Notes: generated from the sequence alone by a model not told the origin. 64,000 bases of DNA from Mucilaginibacter terrae (GCF_031951985.1 NZ_JAVLVU010000001.1:4340001-4404000); one strand, 5' to 3'. Shown: positions 32,667 to 42,945, numbered from the stretch's first letter. Made by a program: numbers and translations.

Positions 32667-34085
32667 TTAGTAAAGCGATTCGCCTTCGGATGCTTTAGGC
32701 GTGATGCCTTTCCATTTCAAAATAGAGTTGAACAGGTCTGCGGTACGTGCCGGGTGCGTATTCCAGTTTTTTTGGTTATAAATAAGCGGTACGTTAATGT
32801 GCGATTTGTGCAGTGAACCATGCGAACCTAAATGCTCTGGATATTCCCAAAAATCGCGCAGGTCATGCCCTACACGGGCGCTAATTACAATATCGCCGGC
32901 ACGGCGGCTTCGGAATAACTGGTGTATCTGGAATAACGAGTCGGGGTAATCAGTTTCAAACGTAGCTTCTAAGGCTGCACGGTGGCCGGTTACCTCAATA
33001 TCACGGCCCTGTTTAAGCGGGTCGGCGCTTTCAGGGCGATAGATGAATTGATCACCACTTACCTGTACGGTGGCTTTACCTTCGGCGCTATGTACTACGT
33101 AAGTTTGTTCTGCATTGCCACGGTAAATGCCAAAGTCAACCGCTTGCTCGGCAATCAGGCTATCTAAACGGCTTTTGCCCATGGCAGTCATAATTTCATT
33201 TTCACGCAGCGGATGGTCGCCCTCGTGGTTAAGCAGGTGTATGCTGCCAAACGAGTTACCCGAGATCATAACGGCCGATTTTGGATTGCTTTTCCAGATA
33301 GTAGGATAGTAAACCGATTTAAGGCCGTTGTTGGTCATCCAATCGCCCAGGTCGAGGTGTTTATCGGTTGGGGTTAGGCCATGATCTGATGTCATTACAA
33401 ACAAGGTGTCATCCCACCAGCCTTTCTGCTCGAGGAGGGCACGTACTTCGCCCAAACTGTTGTCAACAATCTTATAAGCCTCAATGGTGCGCGGGTCGCG
33501 CACGTGGTGATAGTGCGAATCCCAGTCCACACTCGGGAACACGGCAAACAAAAAATCGAAATCTTTGCCCGAGTTCAGCATCTCCATAATGCGTTGGTGC
33601 CCTTGCAAATCAACCGGGTGATGGCGTTTCCAAAAGTGGGCACGGGTATACAATAAGCCTTTACCCTTTTTACCTAAATCATACTCATCGGGCACGCTGC
33701 GGGTAATCATGTTGTACAGGTTGTACGATTCGCCCATGAGCTCAAACAATGTAGGCTTATCGGCCGGCATATCGGTATTAAACCAGGCCGCTTCGGGTCC
33801 GCAGTACGAGCGCATGGCCATTTTGTTCCAGCGGGTACGCTTAAATTCTTTTTTATCAAACCAGCGTATGCCCGTAATACCCATTGTGCCGGGGAAATGT
33901 CCGGTTAAAAAAGGCAGGTAAGCGGGTCCGGTGGTTGATGGGAAACAAGTGGTAGCTTTGCGGTAAGTACCTTCGTCAATTATCCGTTTTATGTTGGGGA
34001 GTAGTCCCTGGTTTATTAGTTCGGGCATTATTTCGGCATGCGCACCGTCGACCAGATAAAAAAGGGTCCGTTTTTTATTTTGCAT
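32667..34085 (-). CDS. Type I phosphodiesterase / alkaline-phosphatase-superfamily enzyme
   Basis: This is a 472-residue protein of the nucleotide pyrophosphatase/phosphodiesterase fold. The nucleophile Thr is in FPSTTGPAYLPFLTG (about residue 50). The metal ligands are Asp in LVDGAHAE, DWDSHYHH and MTSDHG, with a late His in HGSLHKSHINVP. No signal peptide is evident, so it may be cytosolic. It likely cleaves a phosphodiester or phosphonate; the exact substrate is unknown. It forms a pair with the flippase-like gene. Confidence 0.85.
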   Translation of the reverse strand: MQNKKRTLFYLVDGAHAEIMPELINQGLLPNIKRIIDEGTYRKATTCFPSTTGPAYLPFLTGHFPGTMGITGIRWFDKKEFKRTRWNKMAMRSYCGPEAAWFNTDMPADKPTLFELMGESYNLYNMITRSVPDEYDLGKKGKGLLYTRAHFWKRHHPVDLQGHQRIMEMLNSGKDFDFLFAVFPSVDWDSHYHHVRDPRTIEAYKIVDNSLGEVRALLEQKGWWDDTLFVMTSDHGLTPTDKHLDLGDWMTNNGLKSVYYPTIWKSNPKSAVMISGNSFGSIHLLNHEGDHPLRENEIMTAMGKSRLDSLIAEQAVDFGIYRGNAEQTYVVHSAEGKATVQVSGDQFIYRPESADPLKQGRDIEVTGHRAALEATFETDYPDSLFQIHQLFRSRRAGDIVISARVGHDLRDFWEYPEHLGSHGSLHKSHINVPLIYNQKNWNTHPARTADLFNSILKWKGITPKASEGESLY

Positions 34086-34346
34086 TAATGATTACTTGTA
34101 ATGTAGGGTTGTATTGCTTTAAAGGCGGGTTTTAATAACCGGTAAATATAATTTATAGGATTTAAAATAACCGGTTAATCTTAAATAATCATTAAACTAT
34201 GCACTGTTTAAATAATAGTAAACGTGCTTTAACAACTTTTTAATATTTATTTTGTAGTTGAATAAATCTCAGCATCACAAATAAACATTTTCGATGTTAT
34301 TGATTAACTTGTTTTAAATTACAACCAACAACCGGTTAGCCCATAA

Positions 34347-36930
34347 ATGCCTTTGAAAAAATATTACTTATCCTGTTTACTTGCCACAGGTATTACCTTA
34401 CCTGTAATTACTGCTTCGGCTCAAATTAAAAATAAGCCCGATAGCATTACCGTTGCCGTTGCACCCGATTACAACGACGTAAGTGGCGTACATCGTATTT
34501 TACTGGGCGAAAATTATCGCAAAAGAGTGGGGAAAGCCTGTTAAACTGCGCATAATTGACCTAAGCAAAGAAAAAGGCGGTCTTACCATTGAGCAAAAAG
34601 GCGGCGGTATGCAAACCAAATCGTTAAGGTTGGTTGATAAAACAGGGCAGGAGTGGGTATTACGCTCGGTGCAAAAATATCCTGAGCGGGTATTGCCGCC
34701 AACCCTGCGTTCGGGTTTAACCAAGGCTATCATTCAAGATCAAACCAGCACGGCAAATCCCTTTGCGGCGTTAACAGTTCCTGTAATGGCCGATGCCTTG
34801 AAAATTCCGCACTCAAACCCCGAAATTGTTTACGTGGGCGATGATCCTGTTTTAGGAAAATACAGCAAAGATTATAAGAATAGCGTATTCCTGTTCGAAG
34901 AGCGTGAGCCGTTAGAATCGGAAAAAACCGACAATACTAAAAAGGTACAAAAGAAACTTCGCGAAGACAATGATGTAGAGTTTGATAAAAAACTGGTATT
35001 GCGTGCACGCCTGTTTGACCAGGTATTGGGCGATTGGGACCGCCACGACGATCAATGGCGCTGGGATAAACAAAAAGACGGCGACAAAACCTTTTACACT
35101 CCTATACCGCGCGACCGCGACCAGGTGTATTACAAAACATCGGGCATATTGCCCTGGATAGTGGCTCACCAATTTCTTAAAGCAAAGTTTCAGCCTTATA
35201 ATGCCGAAATACGCGACATAGGTGCCTGGAACTTTAACGGCCGCTTTTTTGACCGCTACTTTTTGCGCGAACTCAACGAAAAAGATTGGAAAGAGCAAAT
35301 TGAGTATGTGCAAACACACCTTACCGATGAGATAGTTAACCAAGCCATGCACCGTATGCCCGATGAGGTTTATAAACTGTCGGGTCAAAAAATTACTAAA
35401 ACTTTAATTGCACGCCGGGATAACCTCATAAAAATGGGACTGGAGTACTACAAGTTTTTATCGGGACAGGTTGATGTTCCGGCCAGCGAGAAGAACGAGC
35501 ATATTGAGGTTGATTTGAAAGACAGTGGGCGGGTAAAGCTTACCATTCGTAATATTAAAAAAGATAACTCCTTAGGTCGTGAGGTGTACAAACGCACCTT
35601 TAAGCCCGATGAAACTAAAGAGGTACGTATTTATGGCTTTGGCGGTGGTGATAAGTTTGAAGTAAAAGGAGAAGGAAAATCGCCTATTAAGGTGAGGATG
35701 ATCGGTGAAAAAGGCAGTGTGGATACCTTTACGGTAAATAAGGAAGTTGATAACCGTGGACGCTTATATATTTACGACCGTAAGGATGAGCAAAATATAC
35801 TGCCTGATAGAAAACAGGCCAAAATACGTACATCAACCGATACCGGAGTGACTTACTACGAGCGTAAAAACTTTGAATACGACCGCCCCGAACCTATTAT
35901 TTATGCCCGGTACAATAATGATTATGGTGTAATATTGAGTGCCGGTTATGCATTTACCAAGCACGGCTTCCGTAAGCTGCCTTACGATTGGCGGCAGGAA
36001 TTATTGGTTAATTATGCCTTTGGCCGTAAATCATTTGTAATACGTTACAATGCCGATTTTAAGCAACTGATCGGTAAAAACGACCTCATGATACATGTTA
36101 CCTCGCGTGGCCCGCATAACATTAGTAACTTTTTTGGAATAGGTAATAACACACTTTTTGAAAAGGATAGTGAGTTTATCAATTACTTTCGTAACAGGTA
36201 CGATTATTTGTACGGCGATGCCCGTTTGGCGCATACCTATGGCAAGGTAAAACTAAGTGCCGGTGTAACCAGCCAATATTATCATGCCGGGGTGGGTGAT
36301 AATGATGATAAGTATTTACAGCAATTTAGCCGGCAAAACCCTAATGAAAGTGTGTTTAGCAACAAAACCTATGCGGGTTTAATTACCGGTGCCGAAATGG
36401 ATACCCGTAACAGCCAAATGCTGCCTACTAAAGGGGTATACATGAATACTACTTTGCGCGGCTTACAGCAACTCAATCAGGATCATAGCCGCTATGCCCA
36501 GTTACTGTCAGAAGTGAGTTTTTACAACGATTTAACCCATGATTCAACCTTTGTACTGGCTACTCGCTTTGGCGGTGGAACAACATTGGGGCATGCCGAA
36601 TTTTTTCAGCAATTGAAATTAGGCGGATCAGATAATTTGCGCGGCTTTCGTACATGGAGGTTTACCGGTAAAAGCATGGTGTATAACAATATTGAAGCGC
36701 GTATAAAGCTGTTTAATTTCAACTCCTACCTGTTTCCAGGCACATTGGGCTTAATAGGCTTCAACGATATTGGCCGGGTTTGGACACCCGGGGAAAAATC
36801 GGCCAAGTGGCATGATGGTTACGGTGGTGGCTTCTTTTTGGTTCCGGCCGAGTTACTGCTCATACAAGCAACAATGGCAGGTTCAAAAGAAGGAAAGTTC
36901 GTTTATGTAAATTTGGGATATAGGTTTTAA
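34347..36930 (+). pseudogene. BamA-type outer-membrane barrel with a kinase-like N-terminal domain, broken by a frameshift
   Basis: Two frames make one protein. 34347-34520 gives a signal peptide (ending TASA) and GENYRK, and the reading then moves to the frame that continues EWGKPVKLRIIDLSKEKGG and runs to 36930. AAAA at 34521-34524 has one A too many; with AAA the product is about 860 residues. The middle of the N-terminal half has GDWDRHDDQWRW and PRDRDQ, like the catalytic and metal motifs of HipA/FAM20-type kinases. The C-terminal half is a beta-barrel with LGGSDNLRGFRTWRF and a terminal Phe. Whether the extra base is real or a sequencing error is open. Confidence 0.75.
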
Positions 36931-36939
36931 AGATTTGTG

Positions 36940-37066
36940 ATTGGTTAAGTAGTTGATTGGTTGAGTTGTTTCAAAGGAAGTTATATCAAATGAAACAATA
37001 GGTGTGCAAGCAGATTGCCAACTAATCAACTAATCAACTAATCAACTAATCAACTAATCAACTAAT
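36940..37066. repeat. CAACTAAT tandem array within a large inverted structure
   Basis: Six perfect 8-bp units CAACTAAT (37019-37066), followed by a degenerate seventh. Upstream, 36940-36967 carries roughly complementary GATTGGTT words, and TTGTTTCA (36966-36973) pairs with TGAAACAA (36991-36998). The region lies between convergent genes and reaches the stop codon of the receiver gene. It may act as a bidirectional terminator or a variable repeat. Confidence 0.7.
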
Positions 37067-37431
37067 CAATTCATCTTCAAACATTGGTTAACCGTGCCAA
37101 TAAGGTCGGTAAGGTCAAAGGGTTTTGCGATAACTGCATCGCATCCAAAGCTAAAAAAGTCGATAGTGTTGGTGGTATAGGCCGAAAAGATAATAACCGG
37201 GGTTTTGTGTAACTGCTTGTGCGATTTAATGGTACGGCATATATCTCCGCCATTGCCATCCATCAGCTTAAAATCGAGGATGATAAGATCGGGGTTGTAT
37301 TCTTCGGCTACGCCAACTATGCCAGTACTGTCAGAAGTTGATTTCACTTCGAACTGCTCGTAAGTAAGCACCTCATGAACTACTTCAAGTATGTCCATAT
37401 TATCATCAAGCACCAAAATCCGTTTGAGCAT
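37066..37431 (-). CDS. Receiver-only response regulator
   Basis: This is a 121-residue CheY-like domain with acidic residues in LDDNMD, the phosphorylated Asp in LIILDFKLMDGNG and the Lys in VIAKPFDL. No output domain is present. It is the third gene of a minus-strand unit with a histidine kinase and another receiver upstream, so it is probably a relay protein. Its stop codon abuts an 8-bp tandem repeat array. Confidence 0.92.
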   Translation of the reverse strand: MLKRILVLDDNMDILEVVHEVLTYEQFEVKSTSDSTGIVGVAEEYNPDLIILDFKLMDGNGGDICRTIKSHKQLHKTPVIIFSAYTTNTIDFFSFGCDAVIAKPFDLTDLIGTVNQCLKMN

Positions 37432-37641
37432 ACCAATAGTTTAAACTAAAATACGAAGGGAAATGCATGTAATATGCAATCGTGATTTTAATTAATACAA
37501 AATTACTAAAAATATTTGTTAATATTTATGTTGTATATTGTCAATTTTGTGTATAAATAAGATATATGAATTTGTTTATTTTTAACTAATAGTTAATATT
37601 TAAGGAAAATAATAAACAAAGTTTTGATGCGGTTAGTACAC

Positions 37642-37995
37642 TTAATGAGTGAGTTTCTCTATTTTTAAAAGTAATTCTTCCATCTCAAATGGCTTCGCCA
37701 AAAAATCATCGGCTCCTGATTGTATGGCCGATTGCGCAATATCCTTGCTGGCCGATACCATGAGCACCGGTATATGGCGAGTGCTTGCGTTAGCTTTTAA
37801 TTCCTTGCAAATATCCCTTCCATCACAGCCCGACATCCATATATCAAGCAGCAGCACATCCGGATATTCACTGAGTTTTAATACATCATTACCATCATAG
37901 GTTGAACTAACCTGGTATCCATAAAAATCGAGCATTATTTCAACAGCATCCACGATTCCCGGATCGTCGTCTGCAATTAATATTCGCTTGCGCAT
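37642..37995 (-). CDS. Receiver-only response regulator
   Basis: This is a 117-residue CheY-like domain starting MRKRILIADDDPGIVDAVE at ATG 37995; the longer frame starts at a TTG and is less likely. The phosphorylated Asp is in VLLLDIWMSGCDG and the Lys in FLAKPFEMEELL. It has no output domain. It follows the histidine kinase gene by 77 nt and belongs to the same unit. Confidence 0.92.
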   Translation of the reverse strand: MRKRILIADDDPGIVDAVEIMLDFYGYQVSSTYDGNDVLKLSEYPDVLLLDIWMSGCDGRDICKELKANASTRHIPVLMVSASKDIAQSAIQSGADDFLAKPFEMEELLLKIEKLTH

Positions 37996-38072
37996 GTTAC
38001 ACTTGAGTAACCACAAACTTAAAAAATTGTTAATTTAGATGAAGGGTGATTTATTAATTTTTAATGAGAGGG

Positions 38073-40664
38073 TTAGGGGTGATTAACAGGTAATGCAAAA
38101 CAGAAGGTTGACCCCTGGCCCTCAACCGATGTTACCCATATGCGGCCTCCCTCGCGTTTAATAATTTCTGATGATATATACAACCCCAGGCCTAACCCCG
38201 GAAAAGTGTGCTGCTTGTCACCGCTTACCCGGTAAAACTGCTCAAAAACCTTGTGCTGTTTATCTTCCTTTATACCAATACCAAAATCCTGAACGCAAAC
38301 GTTTATTTCGTTATTTTTTAGTGAAGTACGCACAATAATTTTATCGGCCTGGGGCGAATATTTAATGGCGTTACTAATGAGGTTGGTAATAACTTGTACA
38401 ATGCGGTCTTTATCGGCATAGGCGGTGCCGGTAGTGTTCAGCTCAAGGGCAATCTGGTGTTTGCTCGTTGTTCGCTGAAGGTCTTCAACCAATTCGGTAA
38501 TCAGTTGGTTAAAATCAAAATAATCATCGTTAAACTGCAAACGGCCCGATTGTATTTTGGTAACATCCAATAAATCGCCTATCAAACTGGTAAGCCGGTC
38601 AATCTGGTTGTTCATTTTACCCAGCATGGCCGATTTTTCATCGCCTTCGCGCATGAAAATGGTCTGCAAAACCTGGGTGTATGCTTTTAAGCTGGTAACC
38701 GGGGTTTTTAATTCATGACTGGCAATGCCTATAAATTCGTCTTTTTGCTGTTGCAGTTGCTTTTGGTCGGTAATATCAACACATGCCCCAACGTAACCTT
38801 TAAATATGCCCTCTGCATTATACTGGGGGTTACCGGTGCATACCACCCAGCGTATTTTGCCATTGAGGTGCGTAATCCTGAAAAAGCTTTCATGCACAAC
38901 CTGGGCTTTAAAATCATTTATAAACTTATCGGCTGCTACCTGTACGTCATCAGGTAAAACACTATTGAGCCAGCCGCTGCCTAAATGCTCATCAAGCGGC
39001 CTGCCGGTCCAGTTTACCCAAACCTGGTTTACATACGTAATTTCTCCACTGTTATCAGTCATCCACAACGCAGTGGGTGATGCTGTGGTAATAGCCCTGA
39101 AAAGCTGCTCGCTTTCAATAAGTGCTTTACGGGCGGCTATTTCGGGGCGCAAATCGCGCACCACCGAAGCGCGACCTAAAGGCTCTCCGCTTGCCACATC
39201 GCGTACCAGGAGGGAGGTGGCATAACCCGGTATAGCTTCGCCGGTTTTGTGATTACGGTAAATAACCTCTCCTTCCCAACGGCCATGCTTTAAAAGCGAT
39301 GGATTAATTTCTTCGGCCACCCGTTTTACCTGATCGGGCATAACGTATTCAACAGTAGGGCGCTGGGCTTCCTGCAGGCTATCAAAGCCCATCATTTTTT
39401 GCCCGGCTTTATTCAGGTAAGTTAGTTTGCCGTCCCAATTACTCAATGCAATTAAATCGGTGCTGTTGTCAATAAGCCATAAGAGCCGTTGCTGCTCCAG
39501 TTTGGCCTCAGCATCGGCTGTAATATCTTCAACTATGCCCGAAAAGTGGGTCGGTTTTTTAGTATTGTCGTAAGTGTATCGCCCGGTTACTTTTATCCAA
39601 TGTACCGAGCCATCGTCCCATACAACCCGTGCTTCGTATGATAACTTGCCTGTGCGTAAAGCTTTTTCGTATGCCGCCTTACGTACTTTTAAATCTTCGG
39701 GGTGTACATATTTGATGAATGCCTCGCGGTTTAAATCCACGGCTTCGTTGCCCGTAAGTATTTTGGCAAATAAAGGGGTATAGCTTATGGCATTAGTAGC
39801 CAAATGCACCAGGTAACTGCCGGCATCAATATTTTCGAGTGCGAGTTGGGCTAACTGTTCGGCCGATTTTATTTTCTCATCGGCAAAAACCTGCTCGCTT
39901 ATGTCTAACGTAATTCCCGAAAAACGGTAAGGTTGGCCATTGGTATTAAAATAAGCCTTACCCTTACAATGTAGCCAGCGCAGCTTTTTATCTACGGCAC
40001 CAATTGTCCTGAATTTAATATCGTAATTACCACCGCTTTCGTGGTTTAAGGCTCTTGTAACCGCTGCATCAACCAGCAGGCGGTCGTTGGGATGTATATA
40101 TTTTAGTGCTTCCTCATAAACCACTACATCATCCTTTGGAAAGCCATATAACTCTTTGGTGCGCTCATCCCAACTAACCTTATTGGTATCGAGGTTGAGG
40201 TACCATGTACCTATTCCTGCTGCTGCTAAAGAAAAATTGAGCTGCTCCTTTATTTCGTGGGCGTGCTTGCGGGCTGTTACCTGCCCCGTAACGTTGGTAG
40301 CAGTATTAAGTATAGCCCACACTTTACCCTCAGCATTAAACAAGGGCTTGTAGGTAAATGAGTAATAGTTGTCCTGTAGTTGGCCGTCAATGATCATCTG
40401 CACAAGATCTTCCTCGGCTTCATAAGGTTTGCCGGTGGTAAAAACATCTTCGAGCAGTTGAAAAAACGGTTGGCCTTCCAATTCGGGTAATGCCTCTTTA
40501 AGGGTCTTGCCTATAACCGAGCCATCTTTGCCCCATGCATCACAAATCATGGCCTTGTTAGCCAGCCTTATGCGCATTTCGCGCCCCTCGTACAATGCAA
40601 TAGGCGTAGGCGATTCTTCAATAATTGCGCTGAAAACAGCAACATCGGTTGGGGCGTGGTTCAT
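38073..40664 (-). CDS. Cytoplasmic multi-PAS sensor histidine kinase
   Basis: This is an 863-residue protein with no TM segment. Four or five PAS/PAC units run from residue 8 to about 640, for example SPTPIALYEGREMRIRLANK, STDLIALSNWDGKLTYLNKAG and SPTALWMTDNSGEITYVNQ. HisKA has the H-box HELKTPVTSLKAY (about residue 660). HATPase_c has the N-box LISNAIKYSP, DFGIGIKE and FPGLGLGLYIS. It autophosphorylates the His and probably feeds the two receiver proteins downstream. The signal is unknown. Confidence 0.94.
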   Translation of the reverse strand: MNHAPTDVAVFSAIIEESPTPIALYEGREMRIRLANKAMICDAWGKDGSVIGKTLKEALPELEGQPFFQLLEDVFTTGKPYEAEEDLVQMIIDGQLQDNYYSFTYKPLFNAEGKVWAILNTATNVTGQVTARKHAHEIKEQLNFSLAAAGIGTWYLNLDTNKVSWDERTKELYGFPKDDVVVYEEALKYIHPNDRLLVDAAVTRALNHESGGNYDIKFRTIGAVDKKLRWLHCKGKAYFNTNGQPYRFSGITLDISEQVFADEKIKSAEQLAQLALENIDAGSYLVHLATNAISYTPLFAKILTGNEAVDLNREAFIKYVHPEDLKVRKAAYEKALRTGKLSYEARVVWDDGSVHWIKVTGRYTYDNTKKPTHFSGIVEDITADAEAKLEQQRLLWLIDNSTDLIALSNWDGKLTYLNKAGQKMMGFDSLQEAQRPTVEYVMPDQVKRVAEEINPSLLKHGRWEGEVIYRNHKTGEAIPGYATSLLVRDVASGEPLGRASVVRDLRPEIAARKALIESEQLFRAITTASPTALWMTDNSGEITYVNQVWVNWTGRPLDEHLGSGWLNSVLPDDVQVAADKFINDFKAQVVHESFFRITHLNGKIRWVVCTGNPQYNAEGIFKGYVGACVDITDQKQLQQQKDEFIGIASHELKTPVTSLKAYTQVLQTIFMREGDEKSAMLGKMNNQIDRLTSLIGDLLDVTKIQSGRLQFNDDYFDFNQLITELVEDLQRTTSKHQIALELNTTGTAYADKDRIVQVITNLISNAIKYSPQADKIIVRTSLKNNEINVCVQDFGIGIKEDKQHKVFEQFYRVSGDKQHTFPGLGLGLYISSEIIKREGGRIWVTSVEGQGSTFCFALPVNHP

Positions 40665-40678
40665 AATAATGATAGTAA

Positions 40679-40707
40679 CAAAAATACATTAATGTTGCGA
40701 ACGCAAC
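40679..40707 (-). promoter_or_regulatory. Promoter with palindrome before the histidine kinase gene
   Basis: On the minus strand the -7 element TATTTTTG (40686-40679) matches the consensus exactly. GTTGCGTTCGCAAC (40707-40694) is a near-perfect palindrome overlapping the -33 position; its TTG is 17 nt from the -7. It could be an operator. The leader would be very short, about 8 nt. Confidence 0.45.
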
Positions 40708-40774
40708 CATAGCCTTAAGTGGTAATAATAAAAAGAAATAAATTTATAATTGATTAATGGCGAATTTCTAATAA

Positions 40775-41612
40775 CTAAAAAAGTGAGTACTGCGCAACCA
40801 CACTTTCGTATATGTACGGCCTAACTGTTATTGCCGGTTGGGTATGGCCTTTTATGGTATATACAGGCGTTTCTTCATAGCGCGATGCTATAACAACCTG
40901 TGTTTGGCCTGCGTGGGGTAAAAACATTTGATGGGCAAGGGTAGGGCAATTATTGTCTTTTGATAAGTGGGAGAGTAGCACCAAACTCATAAACGCAGGT
41001 CGGTGGGTGGTAAACAGCTCGACGCGCCTGTTTATTTGACAAGTGCCCACGGCCCCCGGTAATGCGTTTTTTAAGATGGTACGGATAGTTGCCCTGCGCC
41101 AGCATTTGCTCATCGTAATTAGCTTCTAAAAATGCAGCGTGGCACTGCTTGAAGTGCTTGATAAGATGCTCACAAGGTGCGCCAATATCGGTAAATACGC
41201 CTACATTAACATCATTATAACTTACCACAAAACTATGCGGATGTGCCGCATCATGAAATTTAGGAAAGGCGCTTATGCTTAACCCGCCCACTTGTACCGG
41301 CTCATACGCTTTAAAAGTTTGAATTAAATTCTCCTCTAAAAATAAACGCCCGTACTGCATGGTAGCGGTAGTAATGTAAACCGGAAGCTGGTATTTTTTA
41401 GACAGAACGGTAAGACCACGAATATGATCAGAATGCTCGTGCGATATAAATATGGCTTTAACCTTTTGCATACTGAGGTTTAACCTCAGCATACGGCGTT
41501 CTACCTCGCGGCAGGATATGCCTACATCAACCAGCACGGCTTCGTGCTCATTGCCCACATAGTAGCAATTGCCGTTACTGCCCGAGTTTAGTGATGTTAT
41601 ATACAGCGCCAT
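40775..41612 (-). pseudogene. MBL-fold metallohydrolase (WalJ/YycJ-like), broken by a frameshift
   Basis: From ATG 41612 the protein begins MALYITSLNSGSNGNCYYVG and has the metal motif FISHEHSDHIRG. Near 41027-41020 the frame breaks after GHLSNKQA: the other frame continues ELFTTHRPAFMSLVLLSHLS, the normal family C-terminus, and runs to 40775. Four bases (CGTC) stand where three are needed, so there is one extra base. With that base removed the product is about 278 residues, a normal length. As written, the main frame ends near 40950 with an unrelated tail. This may be a real mutation or a sequence error. Confidence 0.78.
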
Positions 41613-41780
41613 ATTTAATTGCAAAGTAACCGGTTTTTATGCACATATGTTAACATAAGGGTTAAATAATTTCGGCTTAATTTTAGTATGAGGTCCGTTT
41701 TATGGAATTTAAAATCTAAAAATTTTAGTAAAAATTAAAAGGTTTTGTTCATCTTTGCCATACATACTCAAATCACAATC

Positions 41781-42281
41781 ATGTACCGTAGCATTAACGA
41801 TTTCCTGGCCGATTGGCAGCAAGAGGCGGCAAATACCGCTAAAATTTTTGCCAATATAACCGAGGAGGTAAAGGGCATTAAAATTAATCCTAATATACGC
41901 TCGTTAGAGCGCCTGGCCTGGCACATTACCGAAACCATAACCGAGATGGGTACCAAAGCCGGTTTGTTTGACAGCAACCTGCTGGAGCATCAGCCGGTAC
42001 CGGCCACCTTTGCCCAAATTGCAGCCACTCACCAAAAATATAATGCCCTGCTGGCCGAGGCCGTAACCAAGCGCTGGGTTGACTCGGGCTTAACCGATGA
42101 GGTACCCATGTACGGCGAGAGCTGGGCAAAAGGAACGGTGTTGAGTGTATTAATTGCCCACGAGGCGCATCATCGCAGCCAAATGACCGTTATTATGCGG
42201 ATGGTGGGCTTGCCGGTTCCGGGCTTATATGGCCCATCGGCTGAGGAATGGGTGGCTTATGGCATGGCCGTTCAAGAATAA
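41781..42281 (+). CDS. DinB-family protein
   Basis: This is a 166-residue four-helix protein from ATG 41781; an upstream in-frame start at 41745 is less likely. The three-His metal site is visible in LERLAWHITE, then AHEAHHRSQM. DinB-like proteins include metal-dependent thiol transferases; the substrate is unknown. A perfect bidirectional terminator follows. Confidence 0.82.
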   Translation: MYRSINDFLADWQQEAANTAKIFANITEEVKGIKINPNIRSLERLAWHITETITEMGTKAGLFDSNLLEHQPVPATFAQIAATHQKYNALLAEAVTKRWVDSGLTDEVPMYGESWAKGTVLSVLIAHEAHHRSQMTVIMRMVGLPVPGLYGPSAEEWVAYGMAVQE

Positions 42282-42308
42282 AACTTAACCCTGCATCTGC
42301 CTTATAAT

Positions 42309-42345
42309 AAAACGGGCGACCTGTATATTACAGGTCGCCCGTTTT
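42309..42345. terminator. Bidirectional terminator, 17-bp perfect stem
   Basis: AAAACGGGCGACCTGTA (42309-42325) pairs with TACAGGTCGCCCGTTTT (42329-42345) around TAT. It lies between the convergent DinB and RRM genes. Confidence 0.92.
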
Positions 42346-42403
42346 GTATAATGTAACAAGAGGTAGTTTAAGATTAATTCCCTACCAATTATGCATTTGT
42401 ATA

Positions 42404-42781
42404 TTAAAAACTCTTTCTCGGCCTTTTAGGTCGTTCGGTTTCTGACGATTGGTTGTTGTTATTATTGTTATAGCTCCGGTTGGGGTATGAAGTATTGCGT
42501 GGGGCATTGAAATTGCGCTTTGGTGGCGGTTTTACCGGGCGTTCTTCTGATAGTTTGACAGTTAGCTCTCTGTCGACCATTGTGGTACCATCCAGGGCTG
42601 CTGCGGCTTGTGCAGCACCATCCTCGGTAAGCATTTCAATAAAAGCATAGCCCTTGCATTTACGGGTTTGCTTATCACGTACAATTTTAATGGTACTTAT
42701 GTCGCCATGAGGGGCAATAAGCTTCGCCAGTTCAATTTCAGTAATTTCGAGTGGGAAACCGCTCACGAATAGTTTTACCAT
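42404..42781 (-). CDS. Single-RRM RNA-binding protein
   Basis: This is a 125-residue protein. An RNA recognition motif spans residues 1-80, with RNP2 LFVSGF and RNP1 KGYAFIEM. A Pro/Asn-rich basic tail follows (about 85-125), with a poly-Asn stretch. Such proteins are common in Bacteroidota and bind single-stranded RNA, possibly in stress response. A CGCTAA-T-TTAGCG palindrome lies 15-27 nt upstream of its start. Confidence 0.92.
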   Translation of the reverse strand: MVKLFVSGFPLEITEIELAKLIAPHGDISTIKIVRDKQTRKCKGYAFIEMLTEDGAAQAAAALDGTTMVDRELTVKLSEERPVKPPPKRNFNAPRNTSYPNRSYNNNNNNQSSETERPKRPRKSF

Positions 42782-42795
42782 AACAATGTAAAGTA

Positions 42796-42808
42796 CGCTA
42801 ATTTAGCG
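42796..42808 (-). promoter_or_regulatory. Palindrome in the leader of the RRM gene
   Basis: CGCTAA and TTAGCG are exact reverse complements around a single T. It sits between a -7-like site AATATTTG (42816-42809, minus strand) and the ATG at 42781, so it could be an operator or an RNA hairpin bound by the protein itself. Confidence 0.4.
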
Positions 42809-42945
42809 CAAATATTGTGCAAGAAATGAATTATAGCCCATAGTAAATTTGCTGCTCATAAAAAACATATCTAAATTATACTCCAAGGCGTTTTATGTTA
42901 AATGGAAATAAGATGGTGACCAATAATTAGCTCATAATAAACTAT

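Noticed and set aside
37019..37074. CRISPR array
   Set aside because: Units are 8 bp, directly adjacent without spacers, and no cas genes are present.
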